Origin: Clostridiales bacterium
GTDB taxonomy: Bacteria; Bacillota; Clostridia; Tissierellales; Dethiosulfatibacteraceae
Direction of reading: 5' to 3'
Assembly (NCBI GenBank): GCA_003539375.1
Contig: DPPH01000217.1
Location: 1-31,071, forward strand
Length of the DNA stretch: 31,071 nt
Below the pieces are notes generated by a model. The model had not been told where the DNA came from and did no database searches. It saw only the letters and a program-made list of their open reading frames with translations. Positions 23,956 through 31,071 of the stretch are shown in pieces (the stretch's first letter is position 1; every line of letters begins with the position of its first letter). A program made the translations under genes and the position numbers.

Positions 23956-24788
23956 TGCTGTACCTCCTCTTGTATTTTACCGAGGATATTTTCAAAAATT
24001 TTTCTGAAATCTTCATTTTCTTTTGCTACAATATAACCATTTGAATTTAATTTACCTATTTCTTCATTATATGGAATCTTATCTAAAAGATTAATATTGT
24101 TTTTTTTGCAAAATTCTTCAGCCACCTTAGAATCACCCATATCTTTGTTAATTACAGCTCCATAGGGTATATCAAACAATTTTACAAGTTGATATACTAA
24201 ATTAATATTATGAATACCAAATTTAGTTGGTTCAATAACCAGCAAACAATAATCACTACCTTTAATGCTTTCCATTACCTGACATGAACTTCCTGGAGGA
24301 CAATCAACTATATTGTTTTTATGGGAATCCATATCCTCCAATAGCTTCTCAATAATTGGAACTCCTGTTGCTTCACCGATGTTTAGTTCGCCAGATTTAA
24401 CTTTTATTTCATTAGAAAAACCTGATTCTACCTTCCCAATGTTTCTTTCTACTTCTTTAAGTGCCTTTTGCGGACATAATAAAGTACATCCACCACAGGA
24501 GTGACATAATTCATTAAATATTTTTAATTCTCCTCCTACATATGCAAGAGCATTAAACTGGCAAAATTCAACGCACTCCTTACATCCATTACATTTGTCT
24601 TGGTCCACTACTGGTACAAGAACGTCTACCATATCAATTTTAGGATTCGGTACCTTTAGAAAAAGATTACCATTAGGCTCTTCGACGTCACAATCTATAT
24701 ATACACTGTCCTTTGCAACTTGTGCTAAATTAACGGATAAAAATGTTTTACCTGTACCGCCTTTACCACTTAATACTGATATTTTCAT
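23952..24788 (-). CDS. MinD/Mrp-type ATPase with inserted 2[4Fe-4S] ferredoxin domain (first copy)
   Basis: The 278-residue protein has Walker A GKGGTGKT at 8-15, IDCDVEEPNG at 31-40 and a ferredoxin insert with Cys66, 69, 72, 76 and Cys95, 98, 101, 105, each CxxCxxCxxxC set able to hold one [4Fe-4S] cluster. DCPPGSSCQVMES is the Walker B region. It starts on the last base of the upstream DUF134-NifX gene (TAATG), with GGAGG inside that gene's final codons. It is a paralogue of the downstream ATPase, and the conserved pair implies a joint function. Substrate unknown. Confidence 0.9.
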   Translation of the reverse strand: MKISVLSGKGGTGKTFLSVNLAQVAKDSVYIDCDVEEPNGNLFLKVPNPKIDMVDVLVPVVDQDKCNGCKECVEFCQFNALAYVGGELKIFNELCHSCGGCTLLCPQKALKEVERNIGKVESGFSNEIKVKSGELNIGEATGVPIIEKLLEDMDSHKNNIVDCPPGSSCQVMESIKGSDYCLLVIEPTKFGIHNINLVYQLVKLFDIPYGAVINKDMGDSKVAEEFCKKNNINLLDKIPYNEEIGKLNSNGYIVAKENEDFRKIFENILGKIQEEVQQ

Positions 24789-25540
24789 TATCTTCCTCCG
24801 TGTTTATGAAAACCTGAATGTACTTCTTCAAGCTCTTTTAATTCTCCTTTATTATATTTATCAATAATCTCCTCTACTGTTAAATCTTCAGCTTTAAATA
24901 TTTTTATATTTGCTGCATCAAGTACATCTGCTGCATTTTTACCGCATTGATAAGTTACAACTGCATCAGCTCCACTATCAGCTACACATTGTGCTGCCGT
25001 AATACCAGCTCCTCCAGATGCTGAAGCACCATCATTTTCAACTACATCGAACTCTTTCGTTTCTACATCTACTACTACAAAAAACTGTGTTCTGCCAAAT
25101 ACATCTTCTACCTTACTATTAAGGCTTCTTTCCTTTGCAGGTACTGCTATTTTCATTATTAAATCCTCCTCGTTGTTTTTAATTTTTTTTGCATGCCATC
25201 TGAGACATTTGTCGCCTTGGTATTTATCACATTTCTGAGTACAGGTACTGCTCCCGCAGTTAAATACGTAATTACCTCCGCTGATTTTAATCTTTTTACC
25301 CTTTACTAAAGCATCCGTTAATTTTTTTCTACCTGAAGTCAGTATCCTTTGATAAGTTCCTCTTGATACTTTCATTCTCTCTGCTGCTTGACTCTGGTCT
25401 AATTCTTCAAGGTCAGATAATCTTATAGCTTCTAACTCAACTATACTTATGAAATTAACACTATTAGTTTCATTAACGGGCCTAAATTCTAAATTTTCCG
25501 GTATGAATTCAACTTTTCTAAATTTTTTTGGTCTAGGCAT
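24788..25540 (-). CDS. DUF134 DNA-binding-like domain fused to a NifX-family domain
   Basis: The 250-residue frame joins two modules. Residues 1 to about 115 are DUF134: PRPKKFRKVEFIPE, then VELEAIRLSDLEELDQSQAAERM and VSRGTYQRIL, a sigma-like helix-turn-helix, and a Cys-rich stretch (CGSSTCTQKC, C near KCLRWH) that may bind metal. Residues 129-250 are a NifX-type domain (MKIAVPAKE, VFGRTQFFVV, SGGAGITAAQC, VVTYQCGKNAADVL) ending in HSGFHKHGGR. An exact ribosome binding site precedes Met129, so the second module is probably also made alone. GAGGTG is 5 nt before the second of two adjacent ATGs, hence 25540 rather than 25543. It leads the operon, and the DUF134 part may be its regulator; that is inference. 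Confidence 0.85.
   Translation of the reverse strand: MPRPKKFRKVEFIPENLEFRPVNETNSVNFISIVELEAIRLSDLEELDQSQAAERMKVSRGTYQRILTSGRKKLTDALVKGKKIKISGGNYVFNCGSSTCTQKCDKYQGDKCLRWHAKKIKNNEEDLIMKIAVPAKERSLNSKVEDVFGRTQFFVVVDVETKEFDVVENDGASASGGAGITAAQCVADSGADAVVTYQCGKNAADVLDAANIKIFKAEDLTVEEIIDKYNKGELKELEEVHSGFHKHGGR
25154..25171 (-). promoter_or_regulatory. Internal ribosome binding site and start inside the DUF134-NifX gene
   Basis: GAGGAGGA (25171-25164), 7 nt, ATG (25156-25154), in frame, at the exact start of the NifX-type domain. It would yield a separate 122-residue NifX-like protein (24788-25156). Confidence 0.75.
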
Positions 25541-25577
25541 CATATCACCTCTTTATTTCGTGCATATGCTCAATTCA

Positions 25578-25606
25578 ATAATAATATTTTTTAAGGTTTT
25601 TGTCAA
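25578..25606 (-). promoter_or_regulatory. Promoter of the DUF134/MinD/NifX operon
   Basis: Minus-strand TTGACA (25606-25601), 17 nt, TATTAT (25583-25578), about 35 nt before the start codon. Between is GCATATGC, a short palindrome. Confidence 0.65.
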
Positions 25607-25673
25607 ATGCTATTAATTATTTTTCTTTATATTAAAATTAATTTTTGTTATGATAGGATTGAAGGAGGGTAAT

Positions 25674-26342
25674 ATGTGCGGTAGGTATTTATTATCATAT
25701 GATTTAAGTAAAATATTAGAAGAATTGGAAAAACAGTGGGGCAATATAAATACTGAAGAGATAAAGGATTACAGTCCAAGTTTTAATATTGGTCCCTCTC
25801 AATCTGTATACGGTTTAACTGAAGATAATCAAAAAGTAAAAGTCAAAAAATATAATTGGGGTGTTCCTTATTCAAATTTCACCATGATAAATACAAAATC
25901 AGAAAGTATTATAGATAAGAAGTACAGTATAATAACAAAATTTAAACCCTGTCTAATATTATCCAATGGTTTTTATGAATGGAAAAAAGACAAAAATAAA
26001 AAAACACCTTTTCTATTTGCTTTTGAAGATTTTTCTATGTTTTATTTTCTAGGATTATATACAAAATTAAAAAACGTAGAATACTGCAGTATTTTAACTA
26101 CTGAACCATCACCTTTAGTAGAAACTATCCACAATCGCATGCCCGTTATAAAAAAGACTCCAAATGAAAAAGAATGGCTGTCCCAAAATCTAAAATCTTT
26201 TAATAATTTTAGTTTGTTTAAGCCATTCTCGGATAATTTTTTTAATAAATATCAGGTTTCTACCTATGTTAACAGCACACTAAATGATTCTCCTAAATGT
26301 ATCGAACCTTATATAGATGATCAATTAAATTTTTTTAATTAA
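25674..26342 (+). CDS. SRAP/HMCES-family abasic-site DNA-protein crosslink protein (YedK-like)
   Basis: The 222-residue protein protects abasic sites in single-stranded DNA by forming a thiazolidine crosslink through the N-terminal Cys exposed after Met removal. Family hallmarks are Cys2 (MCGRY), NIGPSQ at 38-43 (often NxAPxQ), Glu102 in FYEWKK and His153 in IHNRMPVI. The frame is open further upstream, but GGAGG at 25663-25667 and the requirement for Cys at position 2 fix ATG 25674. It runs divergently from the metal-cluster operon and its last 8 bp overlap a convergent gene. No phage genes surround it. Confidence 0.92.
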   Translation: MCGRYLLSYDLSKILEELEKQWGNINTEEIKDYSPSFNIGPSQSVYGLTEDNQKVKVKKYNWGVPYSNFTMINTKSESIIDKKYSIITKFKPCLILSNGFYEWKKDKNKKTPFLFAFEDFSMFYFLGLYTKLKNVEYCSILTTEPSPLVETIHNRMPVIKKTPNEKEWLSQNLKSFNNFSLFKPFSDNFFNKYQVSTYVNSTLNDSPKCIEPYIDDQLNFFN

Positions 26343-26496
26343 TCTTTTCAGTTCCACATTGAGAATTAAAAGCACAACTACTGCATCCACCACCAGATGA
26401 ACAAGTGTTTTCTCCGGTTTTTATATCTTTAAGTTTTTTATAAACAATATAAGCCGCTGGTATTAAAACCAAAGCACCTATTATGTAATTAATCAT
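26335..26496 (-). CDS. FeoB-associated Cys-rich membrane protein
   Basis: The 53-residue protein has one membrane helix (INYIIGALVLIPAAYIVY), a basic stretch and a C-terminal Cys/Gly cluster with Cys32, 38, 41 and 47 (CSSGGGCSSC...C). This is the layout of the small proteins found beside the ferrous iron transporter FeoB. GGAGA about 8 nt upstream sets the start at ATG 26496 rather than at upstream in-frame codons that lie in the hairpin. FeoB itself is not in the window. A strong promoter and a Fur-box-like palindrome precede it. It overlaps the convergent SRAP gene by 8 bp. Confidence 0.75.
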   Translation of the reverse strand: MINYIIGALVLIPAAYIVYKKLKDIKTGENTCSSGGGCSSCAFNSQCGTEKIN

Positions 26497-26509
26497 AAAG
26501 TGTCTCCTC

Positions 26510-26554
26510 AAAAAAAGTATTAGATGATAATTGATAACCATTATCATCTAATAC
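26510..26554 (-). promoter_or_regulatory. Fur-box-like palindrome that can also fold as a terminator hairpin
   Basis: Perfect 15-bp arms, GTATTAGATGATAAT (26517-26531) and ATTATCATCTAATAC (26540-26554), with an 8-nt loop. The centre reads GATAAT-t-GATAAC-c-ATTATC, close to the three-hexamer Fur consensus. Seven T residues follow on the minus strand (opposite 26510-26516), so as RNA it is also a fine intrinsic terminator. Confidence 0.7.
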
Positions 26555-26555
26555 A

Positions 26556-26584
26556 AGTATACTTGATTATTACAACAGTGTCAA
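26556..26584 (-). promoter_or_regulatory. Promoter of the FeoB-associated gene
   Basis: Minus-strand consensus TTGACA (26584-26579), 17 nt, TATACT (26561-26556). The transcription start would fall inside the palindrome at 26517-26554. Confidence 0.75.
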
Positions 26585-26594
26585 GTTTATATTT

Positions 26595-27950
26595 CTATTC
26601 TCCAGCTACATCTAAGCTTTTTATCCTTATAGAAGGTGATCCAATATAAGCACTTGAAGGTAATCCAAATTTTAAATCATCTCCAATTTCGATTATATCT
26701 TTCATCATGTCTAAAAAATTTCCTGATATGGTTATTTGATTTACAGGAAACATTATCTTCCCTTTTTCAATTTTATATCCTTGAGCTGACAGTGAAAAGT
26801 CCCCTGATATCGGATTTAGTCCTGCATGAAGACCTTGCACATCTGTTATCATTATTCCTTCTTCCATTTCAACCATTAATTCCTTTAAACTTTTATCTCC
26901 TGGTTTTATATACATGTTGGTAGGTGAAATACCTATAGAAGACTTATATGAGCTTCTGCTTGCATTTCCCGTACTATCTATGCCATCCTTCAGTGCCGTT
27001 TTCAAATTGTGCAAATAGGTATTTAATACTCCATTTTCTATAATATTTTTTTTAAAGGTAGGTACACCTTCACTGTCAAAAGCTGAAGAAGCATAACCTT
27101 TCTTCATATATGGATCATCAACTAGAGTTATTTTTTCTGAACCAACTTTTTCATTTAGCTTTCCTTTTAATAAAGATAGGTTTTTTTGAACTCTTTCCGC
27201 TGAGAAAATAGAAGCAAAAGCTTCAATAATATCTGATGCTGCATTATTCCTCATTATTATTGGGTATTTTCCTGACTTAATACTTTTTGCTCCTAATTTT
27301 GAAATAGCTTCTTCTACAGCTTCTTTTGCAATAACTTTATAGTCCAACTCATTAAAATCATTTGTAACTTTGTATGCAAATCCACTTTGTATATCTTCTC
27401 CTTCTTTTGCCACTACACCAATGTAGGTATAAGCTAAATTTGATTTATCTTGTAAATCCAACCCTTTTGTATTGGATATAACTGTTTCACTGAATCCATC
27501 ACCATAAACACAATCTTGTATAGATTTAATTCTCTCATCAATTTTTAAAGCTTCTTCTTCAAGGTTTTTGACAAAATTTATTTTTTCGATTTCTTCTACT
27601 TTTTCTAAACTGCTATTAAAGTTATTTACTTCTTTGTACTCTTTTACTCCTTCAAATATTTCTTCTTTGTCTTCTCGTTCAATATTTTTAGCATTTTCTA
27701 TTAGATTTTCAATTAAAAAATCAATAGATGTTTCGTCTACTTTTTCTGTATAAGAATAACCCATTTCATCCTTATATTTACCCCTTAAAGCGAGTCCTTC
27801 AGACTCTGCTAGTTTATATCCGTCTATTTCTTTTTCAAATACTTTTATATTAAGATCTCTTCCTTGAGAGTAGTAAATTTCTAAGTCTTTAATCCCAATT
27901 TCCTTTGCCTTATTATATATTTTTGTTTTTAATTCATTAAAGTCTCTCAT
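26595..27950 (-). CDS. pmbA: TldE/PmbA-type protein (partner of TldD protease)
   Basis: The 451-residue protein is the non-catalytic partner in the TldD/TldE heterodimer, which degrades unfolded peptides and matures some modified peptides in E. coli. Family features: an N-terminal segment with IKVFEKEIDGYKLAESEGL, TGNASRSSYKSS, ISGDFSLSAQGYKIE near the C-terminus. It lacks the HExxxH zinc motif present in the neighbouring gene, as expected. The start shares one base with the tldD stop (TAATG). It is the last gene of the operon, with a promoter for the next gene just after it. Confidence 0.9.
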   Translation of the reverse strand: MRDFNELKTKIYNKAKEIGIKDLEIYYSQGRDLNIKVFEKEIDGYKLAESEGLALRGKYKDEMGYSYTEKVDETSIDFLIENLIENAKNIEREDKEEIFEGVKEYKEVNNFNSSLEKVEEIEKINFVKNLEEEALKIDERIKSIQDCVYGDGFSETVISNTKGLDLQDKSNLAYTYIGVVAKEGEDIQSGFAYKVTNDFNELDYKVIAKEAVEEAISKLGAKSIKSGKYPIIMRNNAASDIIEAFASIFSAERVQKNLSLLKGKLNEKVGSEKITLVDDPYMKKGYASSAFDSEGVPTFKKNIIENGVLNTYLHNLKTALKDGIDSTGNASRSSYKSSIGISPTNMYIKPGDKSLKELMVEMEEGIMITDVQGLHAGLNPISGDFSLSAQGYKIEKGKIMFPVNQITISGNFLDMMKDIIEIGDDLKFGLPSSAYIGSPSIRIKSLDVAGE

Positions 27951-29332
27951 TACTCTCTACCTCCTACAGTTATTTCGGAAACTCTTATAGTTGGCTGTCC
28001 AACATTTGCCGGCACGGAACCACTTGAAGAGCCACACATTCCCTGTCCAAAAGATAAATTATCTCCAACCATATCGATTTTCTTTAATATATTTATACCT
28101 TTACCTATTAATGTAGCACCTCTTACAGGTTTTATTATTTTACCATTTTCTACCAGGTATCCTTCCATTACCGCGAAGTTAAACTCTCCTGTAGCTGGAT
28201 TAACAGAACCTCCACCCATATATTTTGCGAATAGACCTTTTTCTGTACTAGAAATAATCTCATCAAAATTTGATTTGCCTGAAGCAATAAAGGTATTAGT
28301 CATTCTTGAAGTTGGTGGATATTTGTAGGATTGTCTTCTAGAAGATCCTGTAGCTTTCATATTCATTCTTCTACCATTCAACTTATCTATCATATATCCT
28401 TTTAATACTCCGTTTTCTATCAAAATATTTTTTTGTGTAGGATTTCCTTCATCATCAATATTTGAAGAACCCCATTCATTAGGAATTGTACCATCATCTA
28501 CGGCTGTGACTATATCTGATGCTACTTTCTCACCAATCTTTTCTGCGAAAACTGAATTATTTTTTGCTACTGAAGTAGCTTCTAGACCGTGACCACAAGC
28601 TTCATGAAAGATAACTCCTCCAAATCCGTTATGTATTATCACCGGCATTTTCCCAGATGGACTATAGTCTGCTTCTACCATGGTTTTTGCTATTCTTGCA
28701 GCTTCTTTACCATGCCATTCTAAATCAAGATTTTCTATAAACTCAAATCCTTGTTGGGCTCCCGGCGAAGATGATCCCGACTGCATTTCCCCATCTCTAG
28801 TTGCAACTGCACCTATTGCTAACCTAGTTCTAGTTCTTTCATCTTCTACATATATACCTTCAGAGTTAGCAACAGCAATTTTTTGATTGTAATCTTGATA
28901 ATTTACAGTTACCTGAGAGATTATATCATCAAATCCTTTTGCACTTTCATATGCTCTTCTCATAGCTTCAATTTTCTTCTTTGTAGGAATTTCTGATGGC
29001 TTAATTTCTATTTTATGATTTTGTTCAATCTTCATATTATTAATTAATGACCTACTAATAATATTTTCTCCTAATAATGCCTTAGATGCCTTTTTTGCTG
29101 TTTGTATTAAAGTGCTTTCATCGCTTTTATTAGTATAGGCATAAACACTGTTAAAATCTTTAAATATTCTAATACCAATTCCGTAGTCTCTACCAGACAT
29201 TATATTTTCAGTTTTCCCAGAGATCATATTTATTCCAATACCTTTTTTATCTTCAATAAATATTTCTGCAAAATCTCCTCCTGTACTTAGAGCTGCTTCT
29301 ATAACATTTTCTATAATTTTTTTATTTATCAT
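27950..29332 (-). CDS. tldD: TldD-type metalloprotease
   Basis: The 460-residue catalytic subunit has the zinc motif HEACGH at 243-248 (GGVIFHEACGHGLEA) and Cys433 in FGQGMCGSSSG, a likely third ligand in this family. The N-terminal half (NMISGKTENIMSGRDYG) and ATGSSRRQSYKYPPTSRM are typical. With PmbA it forms a hollow dimer that takes only unfolded chains. The start is ATG 29332 behind AGGAGG, 9 nt after the alarmone synthetase gene. No precursor peptide for a modified peptide is seen close by, so general peptide turnover is the safer reading. Confidence 0.93.
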   Translation of the reverse strand: MINKKIIENVIEAALSTGGDFAEIFIEDKKGIGINMISGKTENIMSGRDYGIGIRIFKDFNSVYAYTNKSDESTLIQTAKKASKALLGENIISRSLINNMKIEQNHKIEIKPSEIPTKKKIEAMRRAYESAKGFDDIISQVTVNYQDYNQKIAVANSEGIYVEDERTRTRLAIGAVATRDGEMQSGSSSPGAQQGFEFIENLDLEWHGKEAARIAKTMVEADYSPSGKMPVIIHNGFGGVIFHEACGHGLEATSVAKNNSVFAEKIGEKVASDIVTAVDDGTIPNEWGSSNIDDEGNPTQKNILIENGVLKGYMIDKLNGRRMNMKATGSSRRQSYKYPPTSRMTNTFIASGKSNFDEIISSTEKGLFAKYMGGGSVNPATGEFNFAVMEGYLVENGKIIKPVRGATLIGKGINILKKIDMVGDNLSFGQGMCGSSSGSVPANVGQPTIRVSEITVGGRE

Positions 29333-29341
29333 CTCTTCCTC

Positions 29342-30136
29342 CTAGTCATTTATGTAATATTTTTGGTTTAATTCTTCTAATCTTCTATTAAGGTTTCTCA
29401 AGTCTTCTATAGATCCATTTTCTCTATATAGATAGAACTCCTCTTGTAGTTTTTTTAATTTTTCTTTTTCTATATTTCCACTGAAATATAAAAACTGTAT
29501 TTTTTTTAGTATTTTTGCTATTAACGAAGATCTAATCATGAATATTTCCTGAGCATCAATTATTTCATGTTTGATTTTGGACATCTCTTCATCCAATTTA
29601 TTTGCAGCTTCAGCAGCATTTTTTAATCTTTTCCTTAAATCTTTAGGAATATTTTTATCGAATTTATAGTTTATTGAATGTTCTATAGTTGCCCAAAAAT
29701 TCATTGCCAAGGTTCTAATCTGAATTTCTCCTAATATCGCTTTTTCCCCAAAGGCAGTATGTACGGGATAACTAATGATAACATGATAACTTCTATATCC
29801 GCTTTCTTTTTGGTTTCTTATATAATCTCTTTCTTCTATGATTTTCAAATCTTTTCCATCTCTATTTTTGATAATTTTTACAACTTCAGGTATATCCGTC
29901 ACTAATTGACAAATTATACGGATTCCTGCTATGTCTTCTATCTCTTCAATATCTACTTTTTTCATCCTTGATTTTTCAATTATATTAGATATTTCTTTAA
30001 CCCTTCCAGTTACAAATTCTATCGGGGAATATTCATTCATATCTCTAAATTCTTTTCTAATACTTTTAAACTTAACTTTCAATTCTTCTACTGCTTGTTC
30101 ATATGGAATTAAGAATTCATCCCAATTTTTAATCAT
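29342..30136 (-). CDS. relQ: Small alarmone synthetase (RelQ-like (p)ppGpp synthetase)
   Basis: The 264-residue protein has the RelA/SpoT synthetase domain only (about 35-160): EDIAGIRIIC with Asp68, YIRNQKESGYRSYH near 105-118, and the catalytic GEIQIRT with Glu137 followed by NFWATIEH. It lacks the HD hydrolase, TGS and ACT domains, so it makes but does not break pppGpp. The helical C-terminal part (about 165-264) is longer than in RelQ of Bacillus and may serve in oligomerisation. A first ATG lies at 30163, but GAGGG directly precedes the ATG at 30136. It heads an operon with tldD and pmbA. RelQ rather than RelP is a guess. Confidence 0.88.
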   Translation of the reverse strand: MIKNWDEFLIPYEQAVEELKVKFKSIRKEFRDMNEYSPIEFVTGRVKEISNIIEKSRMKKVDIEEIEDIAGIRIICQLVTDIPEVVKIIKNRDGKDLKIIEERDYIRNQKESGYRSYHVIISYPVHTAFGEKAILGEIQIRTLAMNFWATIEHSINYKFDKNIPKDLRKRLKNAAEAANKLDEEMSKIKHEIIDAQEIFMIRSSLIAKILKKIQFLYFSGNIEKEKLKKLQEEFYLYRENGSIEDLRNLNRRLEELNQKYYIND

Positions 30137-30213
30137 AGTATCCCTCATTTCATAAATTATCATACAATTATTATTTACCCATCTTTAATTATTATATTAA
30201 ATATATATGATTA

Positions 30214-30242
30214 TTTAAAGAAATAATTTATTATGATATAAT
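30214..30242 (+). promoter_or_regulatory. Weak candidate promoter of the FAH-family gene
   Basis: TTTAAA (30214-30219), 17 nt, perfect TATAAT (30237-30242). The surroundings are so AT-rich that chance matches are likely. Confidence 0.3.
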
Positions 30243-30264
30243 TATTTATTAAAGGAGGGATTAA

Positions 30265-31071
30265 ATGTATATATTAAATTATAGTTATAACGATATAGAA
30301 AAAATTGGGTTTTTATCCCAGGATGAAAAAAGTATAATACCCGCAGATGAAATTTTCAATAAGGTTGGTATAAAGTCTCCCAAAGACATGAATAAATTTA
30401 TACAAATGTCTAATGACGATGTGATTAGTGAAATAATAAAAATTATTAAAGATGGAGATTTTAATAAAATTTCTCTTAGCGAAGCAACAATACTATCACC
30501 AATACCTTATACAAGACGAAATTTACTATGCGTAGGTAAAAATTACTCTGAACATGTAAATGAGGTGAATTCTATTAAAGAATTAAAAGGTGATATACCT
30601 TCAAAACCTATTTACTTTAGTAAAACTTCTCATCCTACTGTTGGTCCTGGAGAAGATGTTAAAATACCTTGGAATGCAACAAAAGAAGTTGATTATGAAG
30701 TAGAACTTGCAGTAATTATAGGAGAAAAATGTAAGGATGTAGGTAAAGAAGATGTAGAAAAATATATTTTTGGATATACTATTGCAAATGATTTATCTGC
30801 AAGAGATTTGCAAACCGGTCATATCCAATGGTTTAAGGGAAAATCTTTAGACAATTTTAGCCCAATAGGTCCTTATATTTTACATAAATCTTCACTACCT
30901 ATGCCTTTTGATTTAAAACTTGAGTGCTTTGTTAATAGTGAACTTAGACAATCAGCTTTTACTTCCCATATGATATTTGATATTCCATATCTAATAAGCG
31001 ATCTCTCTAAAGGTATGACTCTTTATCCAGGAGATATTATATTGACGGGAACTCCATCTGGAGTTGGAATT
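30265..31071 (+). CDS. Fumarylacetoacetate hydrolase-family protein, partial (3' end outside window)
   Basis: The frame is open from ATG 30265, behind AAAGGAGG, to the window edge (269 codons). An N-terminal domain (1 to about 80) precedes the FAH catalytic domain: LCVGKNYSEHV near 88-98, the metal ligands Glu145 and Glu147 (DYEVELAVIIG) and Asp176 (ANDLSARD), Lys192 in FKGKS and TGTPSGVG at 261-268. The family includes fumarylpyruvate and acylpyruvate hydrolases, oxaloacetate decarboxylases and hydratase/isomerases of aromatic breakdown. The first is the commonest fit but the substrate cannot be read. Only the last few dozen residues are missing. It is divergent from the alarmone synthetase gene. 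Confidence 0.88.
   Translation, partial: MYILNYSYNDIEKIGFLSQDEKSIIPADEIFNKVGIKSPKDMNKFIQMSNDDVISEIIKIIKDGDFNKISLSEATILSPIPYTRRNLLCVGKNYSEHVNEVNSIKELKGDIPSKPIYFSKTSHPTVGPGEDVKIPWNATKEVDYEVELAVIIGEKCKDVGKEDVEKYIFGYTIANDLSARDLQTGHIQWFKGKSLDNFSPIGPYILHKSSLPMPFDLKLECFVNSELRQSAFTSHMIFDIPYLISDLSKGMTLYPGDIILTGTPSGVGI

Noticed and set aside
22683..25540. Nitrogen fixation locus suggested by NifX-like proteins
   Set aside because: No nifHDKENB genes are present; this family occurs widely in non-diazotrophic anaerobes together with MinD-type ATPases.
26595..29332. Modified-peptide (RiPP or microcin) maturation cluster suggested by TldD/TldE
   Set aside because: No precursor peptide, radical SAM or YcaO enzyme or exporter is nearby, and TldD/TldE are also housekeeping peptidases.

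Overview
The window is AT-rich, and its genes open with strong AAGGAGG-type ribosome binding sites and sigma-A-like promoters (TTGACA, 17 nt, TATAAT-like). Codon use, FabK-type fatty acid synthesis and the secA-prfB order suggest a low-GC Gram-positive anaerobe of the Clostridia/Tissierellia kind. Ferredoxin-containing MinD ATPases and a type-2 NADH dehydrogenase with no terminal oxidase nearby fit this. The taxon is inferred; no rRNA is present.

Layout. (1) 1-3575, minus strand: a partial secreted protein, a 51-residue membrane protein, a lipoprotein, a metallo-beta-lactamase-fold hydrolase and a double-domain nitrilase-family protein whose second domain has lost its catalytic residues. (2) 3700-8420, plus strand: fatty acid elongation operon acpP-fabK-fabD-fabG-fabF-fabZ behind two tandem promoters, each overlapping a FabT-like TTTGA-N3-TCAAA box, and closed by an intrinsic terminator. 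(3) 8419-15128: HD-domain protein, long-chain polyprenyl diphosphate synthase and NADH dehydrogenase-2 fused to a DoxX-like membrane domain (minus), divergent from a four-domain FMN-binding lipoprotein and the ApbE flavin transferase expected to flavinylate it (plus). (4) 15134-21285, minus: secA-prfB-tex, with prfB carrying the classical +1 frameshift site. (5) 21381-25606, minus: a HI0933-type flavoprotein, then two NifX-like proteins, two MinD-type ATPases with inserted 2[4Fe-4S] ferredoxin domains and a DUF134 domain, resembling the orange-protein (ORP) loci of anaerobes. (6) 25674-30136: SRAP/HMCES-type DNA-protein crosslink protein (plus), a FeoB-associated Cys-rich protein with a Fur-box-like hairpin at its promoter, and the operon small alarmone synthetase-tldD-pmbA (minus). 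(7) 30265 to the end: a partial fumarylacetoacetase-family protein.

How it works together. Region 3 is the most interesting. Prenyl diphosphate synthase, a membrane-fused Ndh2, a flavinylated lipoprotein and a lipoprotein ApbE are four parts of the flavin-based extracellular electron transfer system described in Listeria. A plausible electron path is NADH to Ndh2, to a demethylmenaquinone-type quinone, to surface FMN carriers, to an external acceptor. EetA, EetB and DmkA are not in the window. The lipoprotein has four candidate flavinylation sites and arose by a near-perfect internal duplication.

No tRNA, rRNA, CRISPR array, insertion sequence or prophage gene was seen.
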